From Brevibacterium siliguriense (GTDB taxonomy: Bacteria; Actinomycetota; Actinomycetes; Actinomycetales; Brevibacteriaceae): DNA of 64,000 nucleotides. The position numbers were made by a program, and so were the translations under genes. The stretch is from assembly GCF_900105315.1 (NCBI RefSeq), contig NZ_LT629766.1:1-64000 (forward strand), read 5' to 3'. Positions 44,786 to 53,544 of this stretch are shown piece by piece. Each line of letters starts with the position of its first letter. The stretch's first letter is position 1. Below the pieces are notes generated by a model. That model did no database searches, was not told where the DNA came from, and saw only the letters and a program-made list of their open reading frames with translations.

Positions 44786-45529
44786 ATGTCCCCATTTGAC
44801 TCCGTCGCTGCACGGCGACCACTTTCAGAGCAAGTTGCTGATTCCATCATGGCAAGTATTTTGGCGAGGAACTTGGAGCCAGGTGATCAACTCCCAACAG
44901 AGCCGCAACTAATTGACGAGTATGATGTCAGCCGCACCGTGATTCGAGAAGCTGGGCGCATTCTTGTGGCACGCGGCGTTGTCAGTATTCGCCCGAGACG
45001 GGGCATGCAGGTTGCGCCGTTCAACGAGAAGAACCTGACTGGCCAGATTGCGTTAATGCTTCGCCTTGGCGGTGGTACGTTCTCGCAGCTAATCGAGGTT
45101 CGACGCGCTATTGAACCGGATATGGCTGCATACGCCGCGCTTCGCCGGCCAACGGAAGCGGTAGCCGAGCTTCAGAACCTTGTCGATCAAATCGAGCCAC
45201 TGTCAGAAGACTCGCCTGAAGCGCGTGCCAACTACATCGCCGCCGACCTCGGCTTTCACACTGCCTTGGCCCGTGCGACACAGAATCCGTTCTTTATTCA
45301 CCTGGCACTGCCCTTCAATGAGATCTTGACCTCGACCTACCAAAACAGCGCCGGCTATGCGCCAGAACAGTCCAAGACACACGCGGAGCACGCGGCTATC
45401 GCAGAAGCTGTTGCCGATAAGGATCCGGACCGTGCACAGGCTCTCGCCGCAGCTCACATCACTCGTGTCAGTGCCGCCGCGGCAAAACTTGTCTCGGAGG
45501 GTTCTCTAACCAGTTTGCACACCGCTTGA
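44786..45529 (+). CDS. FadR/GntR-family transcriptional regulator of the catabolic island
   Basis: 247 residues. The N-terminal winged helix has PLSEQVADSIMASILARNLE, EPGDQLPTEPQLIDEYDVSR, TVIREAGRILVARGVVSIRP; the C-terminal FCD domain has IEVRRAIEPDMAAYAALR, DLGFHTALARATQNPF and AEHAAIAEAV with metal-binding histidines. It lies directly after the dehydrogenase and before the SDR, in the same direction. The two identical 18-nt palindromic sites in the island are the obvious binding sites. Such regulators usually repress until a pathway acid binds the FCD domain. Confidence 0.87.
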   Translation: MSPFDSVAARRPLSEQVADSIMASILARNLEPGDQLPTEPQLIDEYDVSRTVIREAGRILVARGVVSIRPRRGMQVAPFNEKNLTGQIALMLRLGGGTFSQLIEVRRAIEPDMAAYAALRRPTEAVAELQNLVDQIEPLSEDSPEARANYIAADLGFHTALARATQNPFFIHLALPFNEILTSTYQNSAGYAPEQSKTHAEHAAIAEAVADKDPDRAQALAAAHITRVSAAAAKLVSEGSLTSLHTA

Positions 45530-45616
45530 CCTGTCAGAGCAGCGGATTGCCCGTACAGCATTCGCAGAGTCATTCACGTTCGCCCCACCAAACCAATACT
45601 TAGACGAAAGAAGTCG

Positions 45617-46414
45617 ATGTCCTCTTCCAATCAGCGCACTCCGTTCCAACTCGATGGCTCCCACATTGTCGTAACCGGCGGCAGTCGAGGGCTTGGCCGG
45701 GCCATCTCTACAGCGGTTGCGCACGCGGGTGCAACAGTGACGATCATTGCACGCAATTCCAAACAGGCGGAGACAACAGCAGATGAATTGAACCAGCAAC
45801 TTGAACATGCGGGTATGTTCTCGCCCCGAGCGTATGCCCATCCCGCCGACGTCGGGCAGCTTGGAAACGTTGACGAGCTAGTAAATGATATTTCGGCACG
45901 TGCACCTATCACTGGCGTCGTGCACGCCGCAGGAATACAGCTGAGAAAGCCAGCGGTGGAAATTAGCCCAGAAGATTTTCTAAGTGTCCAAACCGTGAAC
46001 CTCCATGCTCCGTATTTTTTAAGCACTTCGATCGCACGGAAACAAATGAGTGAGCAACGAGTCGGTTCGCACGTGTTCATCGGTTCGCTAAACTCAAGTA
46101 TCGGGCTTCCAGGAATCTCGCCGTATGTGGTGGCGAAAACGGGCTTGGTTGGAGCTGCGCGTGCTTTTTCAGCGGAATGGGCAGCCGCCGGCATTCGAGC
46201 GAACGTTGTTGGCCCCGGTTACTTCGCCACCGAAATGACCGAAGACCTCTTAGCTAATCGCGCTGACGAAGCAAGGATAATGGCGAGAATTCCACAGAAG
46301 AAGCTTGGCGACCCCATGGACGTCGGAAACGCCTGCGTGTACTTACTGTCAGACGCCGCTAGCTACGTCACCGGGACATTGCTGAACGTTGACGGAGGAT
46401 GGCTCGGGGCTTAG
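45617..46414 (+). CDS. SDR-family oxidoreductase (gluconate 5-dehydrogenase-like)
   Basis: 265 residues. TGGSRGLGRAISTAVAHAG (cofactor binding), VVHAAGIQLRKPAVEISPED, catalytic Ser in FIGSLNSSIGLPGI, SPYVVAKTGLVGAARAFSAE (Tyr-x-x-x-Lys), and YVTGTLLNVDGGWLGA at the end. Enzymes of this type oxidise or reduce sugar acids, polyols or aldoses. In the island it could make the 2-keto-3-deoxy acid's precursor, but the substrate is not readable. Starts 87 bp after the regulator. Last recognisable gene of the island. Confidence 0.83.
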   Translation: MSSSNQRTPFQLDGSHIVVTGGSRGLGRAISTAVAHAGATVTIIARNSKQAETTADELNQQLEHAGMFSPRAYAHPADVGQLGNVDELVNDISARAPITGVVHAAGIQLRKPAVEISPEDFLSVQTVNLHAPYFLSTSIARKQMSEQRVGSHVFIGSLNSSIGLPGISPYVVAKTGLVGAARAFSAEWAAAGIRANVVGPGYFATEMTEDLLANRADEARIMARIPQKKLGDPMDVGNACVYLLSDAASYVTGTLLNVDGGWLGA

Positions 46415-47768
46415 GCCAAGGGGTAGGCTGAGCTGTAACAAGCTTGAGCGATTGCGCGAAGAGGAATTCACCTCCGACCCTGTGACTGACAGGCGGGTAG
46501 CGTTCTGGTGCTGAGACGGTGAGCTTTGTAGTGAATGCTCGCGGCACACTGACCAAATCGACTGACCACCACTTGTAAGCGTCTGAGAATCCGTGAGTTG
46601 GTCAAGAATGTGCCCTTTCTAGCGCCCACAGTCGGGTGTAGTTAGTTTTAATCTATGCGTGATGTGCAGGCGTCACTGAACCTGCAATGCGACCGGGAAT
46701 TGGCGATCAGAAAAGACGGGATTCCGGTCAAGAGAGCCTGGTTCAACAGGTAGTCAAGGTGGAGAAGGCCGTCACCTAGACCTCGTTTAGGCTTGCCGTG
46801 ACGCTTTCACGCTATAAAGAGTGTGCCGAACACTAACGCCAGAATCATGCCAGATGCCGACGTGGCTGGTAACCATCACGATCTGTTGACTGCCAAACAG
46901 CCATTCTGAGTTCTAACGACAACTCATAAGAGTCGCCCGAGCTCTCGCCGCTTAAGGACGCGACCGAGGCCCGGCAGTTGATCTTGTTCATAGACCTGAT
47001 CCTTGCACGATACATGCATGTGAGTCCGGGTGCCACTTACGAGGGCCATCACAGCGCCCATTGTTAGAGCTTCCAATCCTGTGGTTGTGTAGTTAAACCT
47101 GTGCAACTCACAGGTGACCAGCAATGGCTTGGCCATCCAAATATCGCCGACACGGTAGTCGTTGAGTTCAGCCAACGATCCTTCGTCGAGAGCTCACGTA
47201 CTTCAGAGGCAACACCGCCTCAATTGTTTGAAAGGGACATTTACTTTGGCTCATAGCACTACCCTTTGCAGTTCCAGCTGCACGACTTGTTGAAGACTTT
47301 GAACCGCGCGTAGTTGGCGCCGGCAAGACCTTCGCAAATGGACGCATTGCGCACTTTCCACGCGTGTAAAACGAGCGGAACGGCACCTACGAAGATGGCG
47401 AAGCTAGCTTCTGCTCCTTCACCATTATTGTTCCCGCTGCAGAGCATGCTTTGAACAACTTGCGGAAGGACTCACGTGGCAACGTTTTTGGCACTCTGCT
47501 AATCCGCAGCTTCACCCGCACGGATGGAAGCCCAGGCAACTCGGCAAATATCACTGTGAACAACATTGGTCCAGACCTAATGTCTATCGACGTCCAGATC
47601 ATTGATTATCGTTCCGGTGACCAACGCAACTTTGACGGCCAGAGCCATGGCGAGTTCCAGGGCAATAACTAAGGAGGCTTCCAAGGAAACCAGGACCAAT
47701 TATGCTCTCCTGCGGCTCCAGATCCGGTGAAAATTCTTTTCGGCTCATTATGTGTGATGCGCGCGGTC
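46415..47768. other. Gene-free, apparently decayed stretch at the island edge
   Basis: About 1.35 kb between the SDR and the sulfate genes with no gene that I can name. On the plus strand two adjacent open stretches, ending at 47365 and 47672, would encode peptides such as IALPFAVPAARLVEDFEPRV and, after a stop, NERNGTYEDGEASFC continuing to a tail QIIDYRSGDQRNFDGQ. Together they look like one protein cut by a stop or frameshift. I do not recognise the family. Composition is like that of the island, not of the sulfate genes. No inverted repeats or transposase motifs were found. Confidence 0.4.
47357..47672 (+). pseudogene. Unrecognised protein fragment
   Basis: An open frame of about 104 codons directly after a TAA. 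It contains FTIIVPAAEHALNNLRKDSR, a beta-rich part GTLLIRSFTRTDGSPGNSAN and INVNNIG-like ITVNNIGPDLMSIDVQ, then a Gln/Gly/Asn-rich end. There is no RBS before its only early ATG (47451 in another context). The stretch in front of the stop reads like the N-terminal half of the same protein. I cannot give a function. Confidence 0.25.
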
Positions 47769-49178
47769 TCAGCTCCCGGCGTTCGCGTCCGCTGTCAGGT
47801 GGGCCCGTGCCTCGGCGAGCATGGCCTCACGGGTCGCGATCTTCACGCGTTCCCGGCCCTCAGCCTCACCGAGGGCCTTCTCCGCAGCCTCGAGCCGGTG
47901 ATAGCCCTCCCAATCCGTGAAGTCGACGCCCTTCGATTCGAGCAGTTCGACGATCGAGGACTCCTCCGGGTATAGAGGCTCGGTGAGCGCCCCGGCGGCC
48001 TGATCGTCGAGGATGTGCCCGATCGTCTCGAGCGCATCGCCCTTCGTATGGCCGATGAGCCCGACGGGGCCGCGCTTGATCCATCCGGTCGTGTACACGC
48101 CGGGGACGACGTCCGCCTCGGCGGCCTGAGCCTGATCATCGGCGTCGACGACGCGTCCTTCGTGATTCGTGATGACCTTCTTACCCTCGTCGAAGGGCAG
48201 CTGCGGCAGCTGCGTACCCGCATAGCCGACGGCCCGGTACACGGCATCGATGTCCCAGTCGTGGAAGTCCCCGGTACCGTTGACGCCACCGGTCCCGTCG
48301 AGTTCCTGACGTTCCGTGCGCAGACCGGTCACCCGATCCTCGCCGAGGATGGCCACCGGTGCGTGGAGGAAGTGCAGGTGCAGTCGCCGCTTCGCCCCGG
48401 TCTCCTCCCGCATCGCAAAGCCGGTGAGCGTCTTCGTCACCTGCTTGACCTGATTGCTCGACTCGATGGCCTCGAGCGACCCCTGATCGAATTCGTAGTC
48501 TTCTGGGTAGACGATGATGTCGACGTCTTCGACCTGACCGAGCTCACGCAGCTCGAGCGGAGTGAACTTCGCCTGCGCAGGGCCACGCCGTCCGAACACG
48601 TGGACATCGGTGACCTTCGAGGACTTCAGCCCCTCATAGACGTGGTCGGGGATCTCCGTGGTGTGCAGGTCATCGGCCTGCTTCGCGAGCACCCGGGCCA
48701 CGTCGAGGGCGACGTTGCCGTTGCCGAGCACCGCGACCTTCTCCGCCTCCAGCGGCCAGGTCTGGGCGACATCGGGATGCGCGTCGTACCAGTTGACGAA
48801 GTCGGCCGCCCCGTAGGAACCCGGCAGGTCGATGCCGGGCAGCGACAGCGGTGCGTCGACGAAGCAGCCGGTGGAGAAGATCACCGCATCGTAGCGGTCG
48901 GTGAGCTCGCCGAGGTTGATGTCGGCCCCGTATTCGACGTTGCCGAACAAGCGGATGTCGCCGCGGTCGAGGACCTTGATGAGCGCATTGATGATGCCCT
49001 TGATCCGCGGATGGTCGGGGGCGACCCCGTAGCGGACGAGCCCGAAGGGTGAGGGCAGCCGTTCGAACAGGTCAATGCTCAGTTCCAGGTCATGTTCGGC
49101 CTTGGTCAGCAAGTCGGCGGCGTAGATGCCAGCGGGACCGGCGCCGATGATGGCCACTCGGAATGGGATGGTGGGCAT
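47769..49178 (-). CDS. fpr: Ferredoxin/adrenodoxin-NADP+ reductase (FprA-type)
   Basis: 469 residues. FAD-binding VAIIGAGPAGIYAADLLTKA at the N-terminus, SPFGLVRYGVAPDHPRIKGI, the NADP-binding VAVLGNGNVALDVARVLAKQ, VFGRRGPAQAKFTPLELREL, and the C-terminal TTGWIKRGPVGLIGHTKGDA. This is the adrenodoxin-reductase-like type of actinobacteria (Mycobacterium FprA). It would pass electrons from NADPH to the ferredoxin encoded next to it and on to the sulfite reductase. It is the last gene of the minus-strand sulfate cluster, 92 bp after the ferredoxin gene. Its ATG overlaps no other gene. Confidence 0.92.
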   Translation of the reverse strand: MPTIPFRVAIIGAGPAGIYAADLLTKAEHDLELSIDLFERLPSPFGLVRYGVAPDHPRIKGIINALIKVLDRGDIRLFGNVEYGADINLGELTDRYDAVIFSTGCFVDAPLSLPGIDLPGSYGAADFVNWYDAHPDVAQTWPLEAEKVAVLGNGNVALDVARVLAKQADDLHTTEIPDHVYEGLKSSKVTDVHVFGRRGPAQAKFTPLELRELGQVEDVDIIVYPEDYEFDQGSLEAIESSNQVKQVTKTLTGFAMREETGAKRRLHLHFLHAPVAILGEDRVTGLRTERQELDGTGGVNGTGDFHDWDIDAVYRAVGYAGTQLPQLPFDEGKKVITNHEGRVVDADDQAQAAEADVVPGVYTTGWIKRGPVGLIGHTKGDALETIGHILDDQAAGALTEPLYPEESSIVELLESKGVDFTDWEGYHRLEAAEKALGEAEGRERVKIATREAMLAEARAHLTADANAGS

Positions 49179-49270
49179 GAGTTTCCTTGATCAGTCGTAG
49201 GTGAGCGAAGTGTCGCTCGTCTTAGTTGAGAGAAGTTGCTCGTCTTAGGTCAGCGAGGACTCGCTGCTGG

Positions 49271-49597
49271 TCAGTCGTCGGTGTTCTGCGGTGCCAGAGC
49301 GGCGATGAAGGGATGGTCTTTGTCGACGACCCCGTGGGCGGCCGCACCGCCCGGGGAGCCGATATCGTCGAAGAACTCGACGTTCGCCTTGTAGTAGGCC
49401 TCCCATTCGTCGGGCACATCGTCTTCGTAGAAGATCGCCTCGACGGGGCACACGGGTTCGCACGCCCCGCAGTCGACGCATTCGTCGGGATGGATGTAGA
49501 GGGAGCGGGTGCCTTCGTAGATGCAGTCGACCGGGCATTCCTCGATGCAGGCTCGGTCCTTAAGATCCACGCACGGCTGGGCGATGATATAGGTCAT
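49271..49597 (-). CDS. fdxA: Seven-iron ferredoxin (3Fe-4S/4Fe-4S)
   Basis: 108 residues. YIIAQPCVDLKDRACIEECP and VDCIYEG hold the first cluster's ligands, DECVDCGACEPVCPVEAIF the second. The C-terminal half is the usual acidic extension of actinobacterial FdxA. It should carry electrons from Fpr to SirA. Start ATG overlaps the cobA stop by 4 bp, so it is translationally coupled. Confidence 0.92.
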   Translation of the reverse strand: MTYIIAQPCVDLKDRACIEECPVDCIYEGTRSLYIHPDECVDCGACEPVCPVEAIFYEDDVPDEWEAYYKANVEFFDDIGSPGGAAAHGVVDKDHPFIAALAPQNTDD

Positions 49598-50421
49598 GGA
49601 TTCCTCACGAGGTCGGATGCGTGCGCTGCCGCAGTCTCGGTCGCCACAGGCTCAGTTGCCGAGGTGAACGCACCATCGGCGTAGGGGCTCAGGGTCACGA
49701 CATCACCGGCGACGATGACGGCCGGTGACCGGACGCCTCGGCGAGCCGCGCGGAAGGCGATGTCTCCGAGGGTTCCGACGGTCACCCGCTGGTTCTCACC
49801 GAAGCCGTCTTCGACGATTGCGACCGGGCAGTCGTCCCCGCGCCCCGAGCGGGCGAGCACCCCGGCCGAGTGGATGAGTGTGCCCACTCCCATGAGCACG
49901 ACGACGGTGTGGTCGCGTCCCCCGCCGATCTCCTCCAACTGGTCGTGACCGGTCACGACGGTGTATGCGGTGGCGACACCTCGGTGGGTCAGCGGGATTC
50001 CGGCGACCGCGGGCACGGAGTTCGCGCTGGTCACCCCGGGGACGACGCGGACATCGACTCCGGCGGCCCGGCAGGCGATGACCTCCTCTCCCCCACGTCC
50101 GAGGACGAACGGATCCCCGCCCTTGAGGCGGACGACCCGACGGCCGAGCTTCGCCTGTGTGATGAGGATGTCGTTGATCCCGCTCTGCGGCACCGGATGG
50201 TGCCCCGGCTGCTTCCCGACATCGATGAGTTGGGCGTCCAGGTGTGCACCGCGTTCGGTTTCAAGCTGGTCGATGACCGATCTGGCGCCGAGGCGGTCGG
50301 CGACGATGACATCGGCACGTTCCAATGCGCGCAGACCGGTGACGGTGAGCAGTCCGAGGTCGCCCGGTCCGGCACCGACGAGCAGCACGGTGCCTGGCTG
50401 CTGGGGGAGGAAGAGTGTCAT
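49594..50421 (-). CDS. cobA: Uroporphyrinogen-III C-methyltransferase
   Basis: Adds two methyl groups to uroporphyrinogen III to give precorrin-2, the first step of siroheme synthesis. 275 residues with VLLVGAGPGDLGLLTVTGLR, VIVADRLGARSVI, VVRLKGGDPFVLGRGGEEVI, and VVPGVTSANSVPAVAGIPLT followed by HRG. This is a standalone methyltransferase domain, not the fused CysG form. It sits between cysN and the ferredoxin gene with 4-bp overlaps on both sides and serves the siroheme-containing sulfite reductase of the same cluster. Confidence 0.92.
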   Translation of the reverse strand: MTLFLPQQPGTVLLVGAGPGDLGLLTVTGLRALERADVIVADRLGARSVIDQLETERGAHLDAQLIDVGKQPGHHPVPQSGINDILITQAKLGRRVVRLKGGDPFVLGRGGEEVIACRAAGVDVRVVPGVTSANSVPAVAGIPLTHRGVATAYTVVTGHDQLEEIGGGRDHTVVVLMGVGTLIHSAGVLARSGRGDDCPVAIVEDGFGENQRVTVGTLGDIAFRAARRGVRSPAVIVAGDVVTLSPYADGAFTSATEPVATETAAAHASDLVRNP

Positions 50422-51794
50422 GACGTCGGTTCCTCGGTTGCTTCCCCTGCTGATGCGGGGGTGTGGATTCCCGCGGCGAGCGTATTTCCCGTCTGCGGGT
50501 CGATGACGACGAAAGCTCCCGCCGTGCCGTGGTCGCGGAAATCCGGGACCGGCAGCTCGGCTGACAGCTTCACCCGGGCCAGGCCGATGTCGTTGCCGGC
50601 GAGCACCTCGGCGGGCTCCAGCCCGGAGGTCTCGAGGTTGCGTTTGGCCTCGATGCTGACGATCCCCTTCACGGTCGTCGTCCCCGTCTTGACGAGCACC
50701 CGATCCCCCGTGCGCAGGCCCTCGGCCGTGAACGGGAAGACCTCGGCGCGCAGTTCCCGGCGCGGGGTGGGCAGGGTGCCGGCCGCCGCGATGACGCTGC
50801 CACGGGCGGTATCGACGTCATCGGCCAGACGCAGTGCCACCGACAGCGGCGCACTCGCGGTCGTGAGCGGTCCGCTGGCGGTATCGATTCCGGTCACCGT
50901 CGTTTTCAGCCCGGCAGGGTGGATCTCGATCTCATCGCCGAGGCTGACCCGCCCGGCCGTGATCTGTCCGGCCACGGCCCGGTAGTCCCGGAATTCCTCG
51001 GGGTCGAGTCCCGGTGCCAGTCCCCCTTGCGGACGGAGCACGGTCTGCACGTCGAGGCGGAATGCTTCGAGGTCGGCGGTGTCTTCGTCCGCGCTCGGCA
51101 GGGTCTCGAGGAGTTCGAGCAGCGCCGGCCCCTGATACCAGGGAGTGTTGTCCGAGGTGGTGGCGATATTGTCCCCGGCCAGGGCGGAGATCGGAATGAG
51201 GTGCGGGGTCTCGAGGCCGATCTCGTCGGCGAGTGACTTGATGTCGTTCTCGACGGTCTCGATCGCCTCCTGTTCGTAATCGATCAGATCGATCTTGTTG
51301 ACGGCGATGATGACGTGGCGGATGCCCAGTCGGGAGACGACGGTGAGGTGCCGGCGGGTCTGCTCAGTGGCTCCGGTGCGGGCGTCGATGAGGACGACGA
51401 CGGCATCGGCGGTCGAGGCTCCGGTGACCATGTTGCGCGTGTACTGCACGTGTCCAGGGCAGTCGGCGAGGATGAACGAGCGACGGTCGGTGGCGAAGTA
51501 CCGGTAGGCGACGTCGATGGTGATGCCCTGTTCTCGTTCGGCCCGCAGACCGTCGGTGAGCAGAGCGAAGTCGAACTCACCTCCCAGGAATCCGCGTTCC
51601 CGGCTGGTGGCGGTCACGGCGGCGAGCTGGTCGGCGAGGATCGCCTTCGCATCGTGGAGGAGCCGGCCGACGAGCGTGGATTTGCCGTCGTCGACGGATC
51701 CGGCGGTGGCGAAGCGCAGCAGCGTCTTCGTCGTAGTGTCCAACGTCGGCGTCGCCTCGGTGGTGGTTGTTTCGGTGGTGGTTGTGGTCGTCAT
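50418..51794 (-). CDS. cysN: Sulfate adenylyltransferase, GTPase subunit
   Basis: 458 residues. GTP-binding motifs: AGSVDDGKSTLVGRLLHDAK, ILADCPGHVQYTRNMVTGAS, IIAVNKIDLID. The C-terminal part has the EF-Tu-like beta barrels. There is no APS-kinase (CysC) domain fused at the end. With CysD it makes adenosine 5'-phosphosulfate from sulfate and ATP, driven by GTP hydrolysis. A Thr-rich N-terminal leader (TTTTTTETTTTEATPT) is unusual but non-conserved. ATGA overlaps on both ends. Confidence 0.93.
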   Translation of the reverse strand: MTTTTTTETTTTEATPTLDTTTKTLLRFATAGSVDDGKSTLVGRLLHDAKAILADQLAAVTATSRERGFLGGEFDFALLTDGLRAEREQGITIDVAYRYFATDRRSFILADCPGHVQYTRNMVTGASTADAVVVLIDARTGATEQTRRHLTVVSRLGIRHVIIAVNKIDLIDYEQEAIETVENDIKSLADEIGLETPHLIPISALAGDNIATTSDNTPWYQGPALLELLETLPSADEDTADLEAFRLDVQTVLRPQGGLAPGLDPEEFRDYRAVAGQITAGRVSLGDEIEIHPAGLKTTVTGIDTASGPLTTASAPLSVALRLADDVDTARGSVIAAAGTLPTPRRELRAEVFPFTAEGLRTGDRVLVKTGTTTVKGIVSIEAKRNLETSGLEPAEVLAGNDIGLARVKLSAELPVPDFRDHGTAGAFVVIDPQTGNTLAAGIHTPASAGEATEEPTS

Positions 51795-52741
51795 CAGAAG
51801 TACCCGTCCTTCTTGCGGTCTTCCATCGCCGCGGCCGAGATCCGGTCGTCGGCGCGAGTGGCTCCGCGCTCGGTCACAGTGGTGGCGGCCACCTCGGCGA
51901 GGATGGACTCGAGGTCATCTGCCGTCGATTCGACGGCTCCGGTGCAGCTCATATCCCCGACGGTGCGGTAGCGGACCTTCTTGGTCGTCACGGTCTCGTC
52001 CTCGCGTGGGGTGGAGAATTCGCCTGTGGCCCACCACATGCCGTCGCGTTGGAAGACTTCGCGTTCGTGGGCGAAGTAGAGCTCGGGCAGTTCGATGCCT
52101 TCGCGGGCGATGTAGCTCCACACGTCGAGTTCGGTGAAGTTCGAGATCGGGAACACGCGGACGTGTTCGCCGGGCAGGTGGCGTCCGTTGAAGAGGTTCC
52201 ACAGTTCGGGGCGCTGGCTGCTGGGGTTCCAGCCGCCGAATTCGTCGCGCAGGGACAGGATGCGTTCCTTCGCCCGGGCCTTGTCCTCGTCGCGGCGGGC
52301 ACCGCCGAAGACGGCGTCGAACTTCCCGCCGGTGATGGCGTCGAGCAGCGGCTGGGTCTGCAGGGTGTTGCGGGTTCCGTCGGGGCGTTCGCGCAGGCGA
52401 CCGTCGTCGATGTAGTCCTGGACCTTCGCCACCGTGAGGTCGAGGTCGTACTTCTCGGCCGTCTCGTCGCGGAAGCGGATGATCTCGTCGAAGTTGTGTC
52501 CGGTGTCGACGTGGAGGAGTCCGAACGGGATCTTCGCCGGCCAGAACGCCTTCGCCGCGAGGTGGAGGACCGTCACGGAGTCCTTGCCGCCGGAGAACAG
52601 CAGCACGGGGCGTTCGAACTCGGCGGCGACCTCACGGATGATGTGGATCGCTTCGGATTCGAGGACGTCGAGGGTGGACAGCGAGGTCGAAGCCGCCTCG
52701 GTGGTGGGGGTGTCGTGGCTGAACTGGGTGTCGATGCTCAT
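51794..52741 (-). CDS. cysD: Sulfate adenylyltransferase, small subunit
   Basis: 315 residues, PP-loop ATP pyrophosphatase: RPVLLFSGGKDSVTVLHLAA (PP-loop), LLHVDTGHNFDEIIRFRDET, FGGARRDEDKARAKERILSL, FPISNFTELDVWSYIAREGI, and the C-terminal VRYRTVGDMSCTGAVES. The ATG at 52741 overlaps the cysH stop as ATGA; an in-frame ATG at 52756 is possible. Works with CysN as the APS-forming sulfurylase. Confidence 0.93.
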   Translation of the reverse strand: MSIDTQFSHDTPTTEAASTSLSTLDVLESEAIHIIREVAAEFERPVLLFSGGKDSVTVLHLAAKAFWPAKIPFGLLHVDTGHNFDEIIRFRDETAEKYDLDLTVAKVQDYIDDGRLRERPDGTRNTLQTQPLLDAITGGKFDAVFGGARRDEDKARAKERILSLRDEFGGWNPSSQRPELWNLFNGRHLPGEHVRVFPISNFTELDVWSYIAREGIELPELYFAHEREVFQRDGMWWATGEFSTPREDETVTTKKVRYRTVGDMSCTGAVESTADDLESILAEVAATTVTERGATRADDRISAAAMEDRKKDGYF

Positions 52742-53544
52742 GTGTGGAGTCCGCATTCTGTTTTGGTCGATCCGGCCCAGCGGCCGGCGCGGGGGTCTTC
52801 CCCTTCGGCGACGGGGCGAGTGCAGGGCTGGCAGCCGATCGACGGGTACCCCTGGTCAAGCAGCGGGTTGACCGGGACGTCGAAGGCGCGCGAGTAGTCG
52901 AGGAGGTCATCGAACGACCACGCGGCCAGGGGGTTGACCTTAACCAGGCCGTTCTTCTCATCGAAGGTGATCAGCGGTGTGTTCGTCCGGGTCGGAGCCT
53001 CGTCACGGCGAACTCCGGTGAACCAGAGTTCGTAGCCGTTCAACGATTTCTTCAGTGGTGCGACCTTGCGGCGGGCGCAGCACAGGCCTGGGTCGCGGGC
53101 GAAGAGGTCCTTGCCGAATTCGGCGTCCTGCTCTTCCACGGTCTGCTCCGGGAGGACGTCGACGATGTGGACGTCGACACGGCGGGCCACCTCGTTGCGG
53201 GTGTCATAGGTTTCCCGGAAGTGGTAGCCGGTGTCGAGGAAGAGGACGTCGACGCCGGGCTGGTACTGGGCGACGTAGTGCGGCAGGGCGGCGTCGGCCA
53301 TCGAGCAGGCCACGGCGCAGGCCGCGGTGTCGAAGTGCCGGGACACCCAGCGGATGACGTCGGCCGGGTTGGCCTCGGGAACACCGTTCTCCGGGTCGCC
53401 GGCGAGTTCCCGGGCACCCGCCTCGGCGAGGGCCTTGAGTTCCTCGACGGGACGCGGTTCCGGTCGGGACCGTGTTTCGGTCGGGGAACCGGTCGCGGTG
53501 GTGGCCGCCTCGGTGGGGGCTGCGGTCGTGTTCGTGTGGGTCAT
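52738..53544 (-). CDS. cysH: Phosphoadenylyl/adenylyl-sulfate reductase, APS-type
   Basis: 268 residues, with VDVLFLDTGYHFRETYDTRN, the PP-loop-like phosphate-binding region, WFTGVRRDEAPTR, and PLAAWSFDDLLDYSRAFDVP. Two cysteine pairs, GLCCARRKVAPL and IGCQPCTRPV, are the ligands of a 4Fe-4S cluster found in APS reductases and missing in PAPS reductases; the catalytic Cys is in ECGLHT at the end. Absence of an APS kinase from the cluster agrees with direct APS reduction. The ATG at 53544 overlaps the sirA stop by 4 bp. Confidence 0.92.
   Translation of the reverse strand: MTHTNTTAAPTEAATTATGSPTETRSRPEPRPVEELKALAEAGARELAGDPENGVPEANPADVIRWVSRHFDTAACAVACSMADAALPHYVAQYQPGVDVLFLDTGYHFRETYDTRNEVARRVDVHIVDVLPEQTVEEQDAEFGKDLFARDPGLCCARRKVAPLKKSLNGYELWFTGVRRDEAPTRTNTPLITFDEKNGLVKVNPLAAWSFDDLLDYSRAFDVPVNPLLDQGYPSIGCQPCTRPVAEGEDPRAGRWAGSTKTECGLHT

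Noticed and set aside
46924-47175. An 83-codon minus-strand frame, MAELNDYRVGDIWMAKPLLV
   Set aside because: No RBS, no similarity that I recognise, and it lies in a stretch without coding character.
48015-49052. A 345-codon plus-strand frame opposite fpr
   Set aside because: The fpr reading has complete FAD and NADP motifs; the antisense frame has none.
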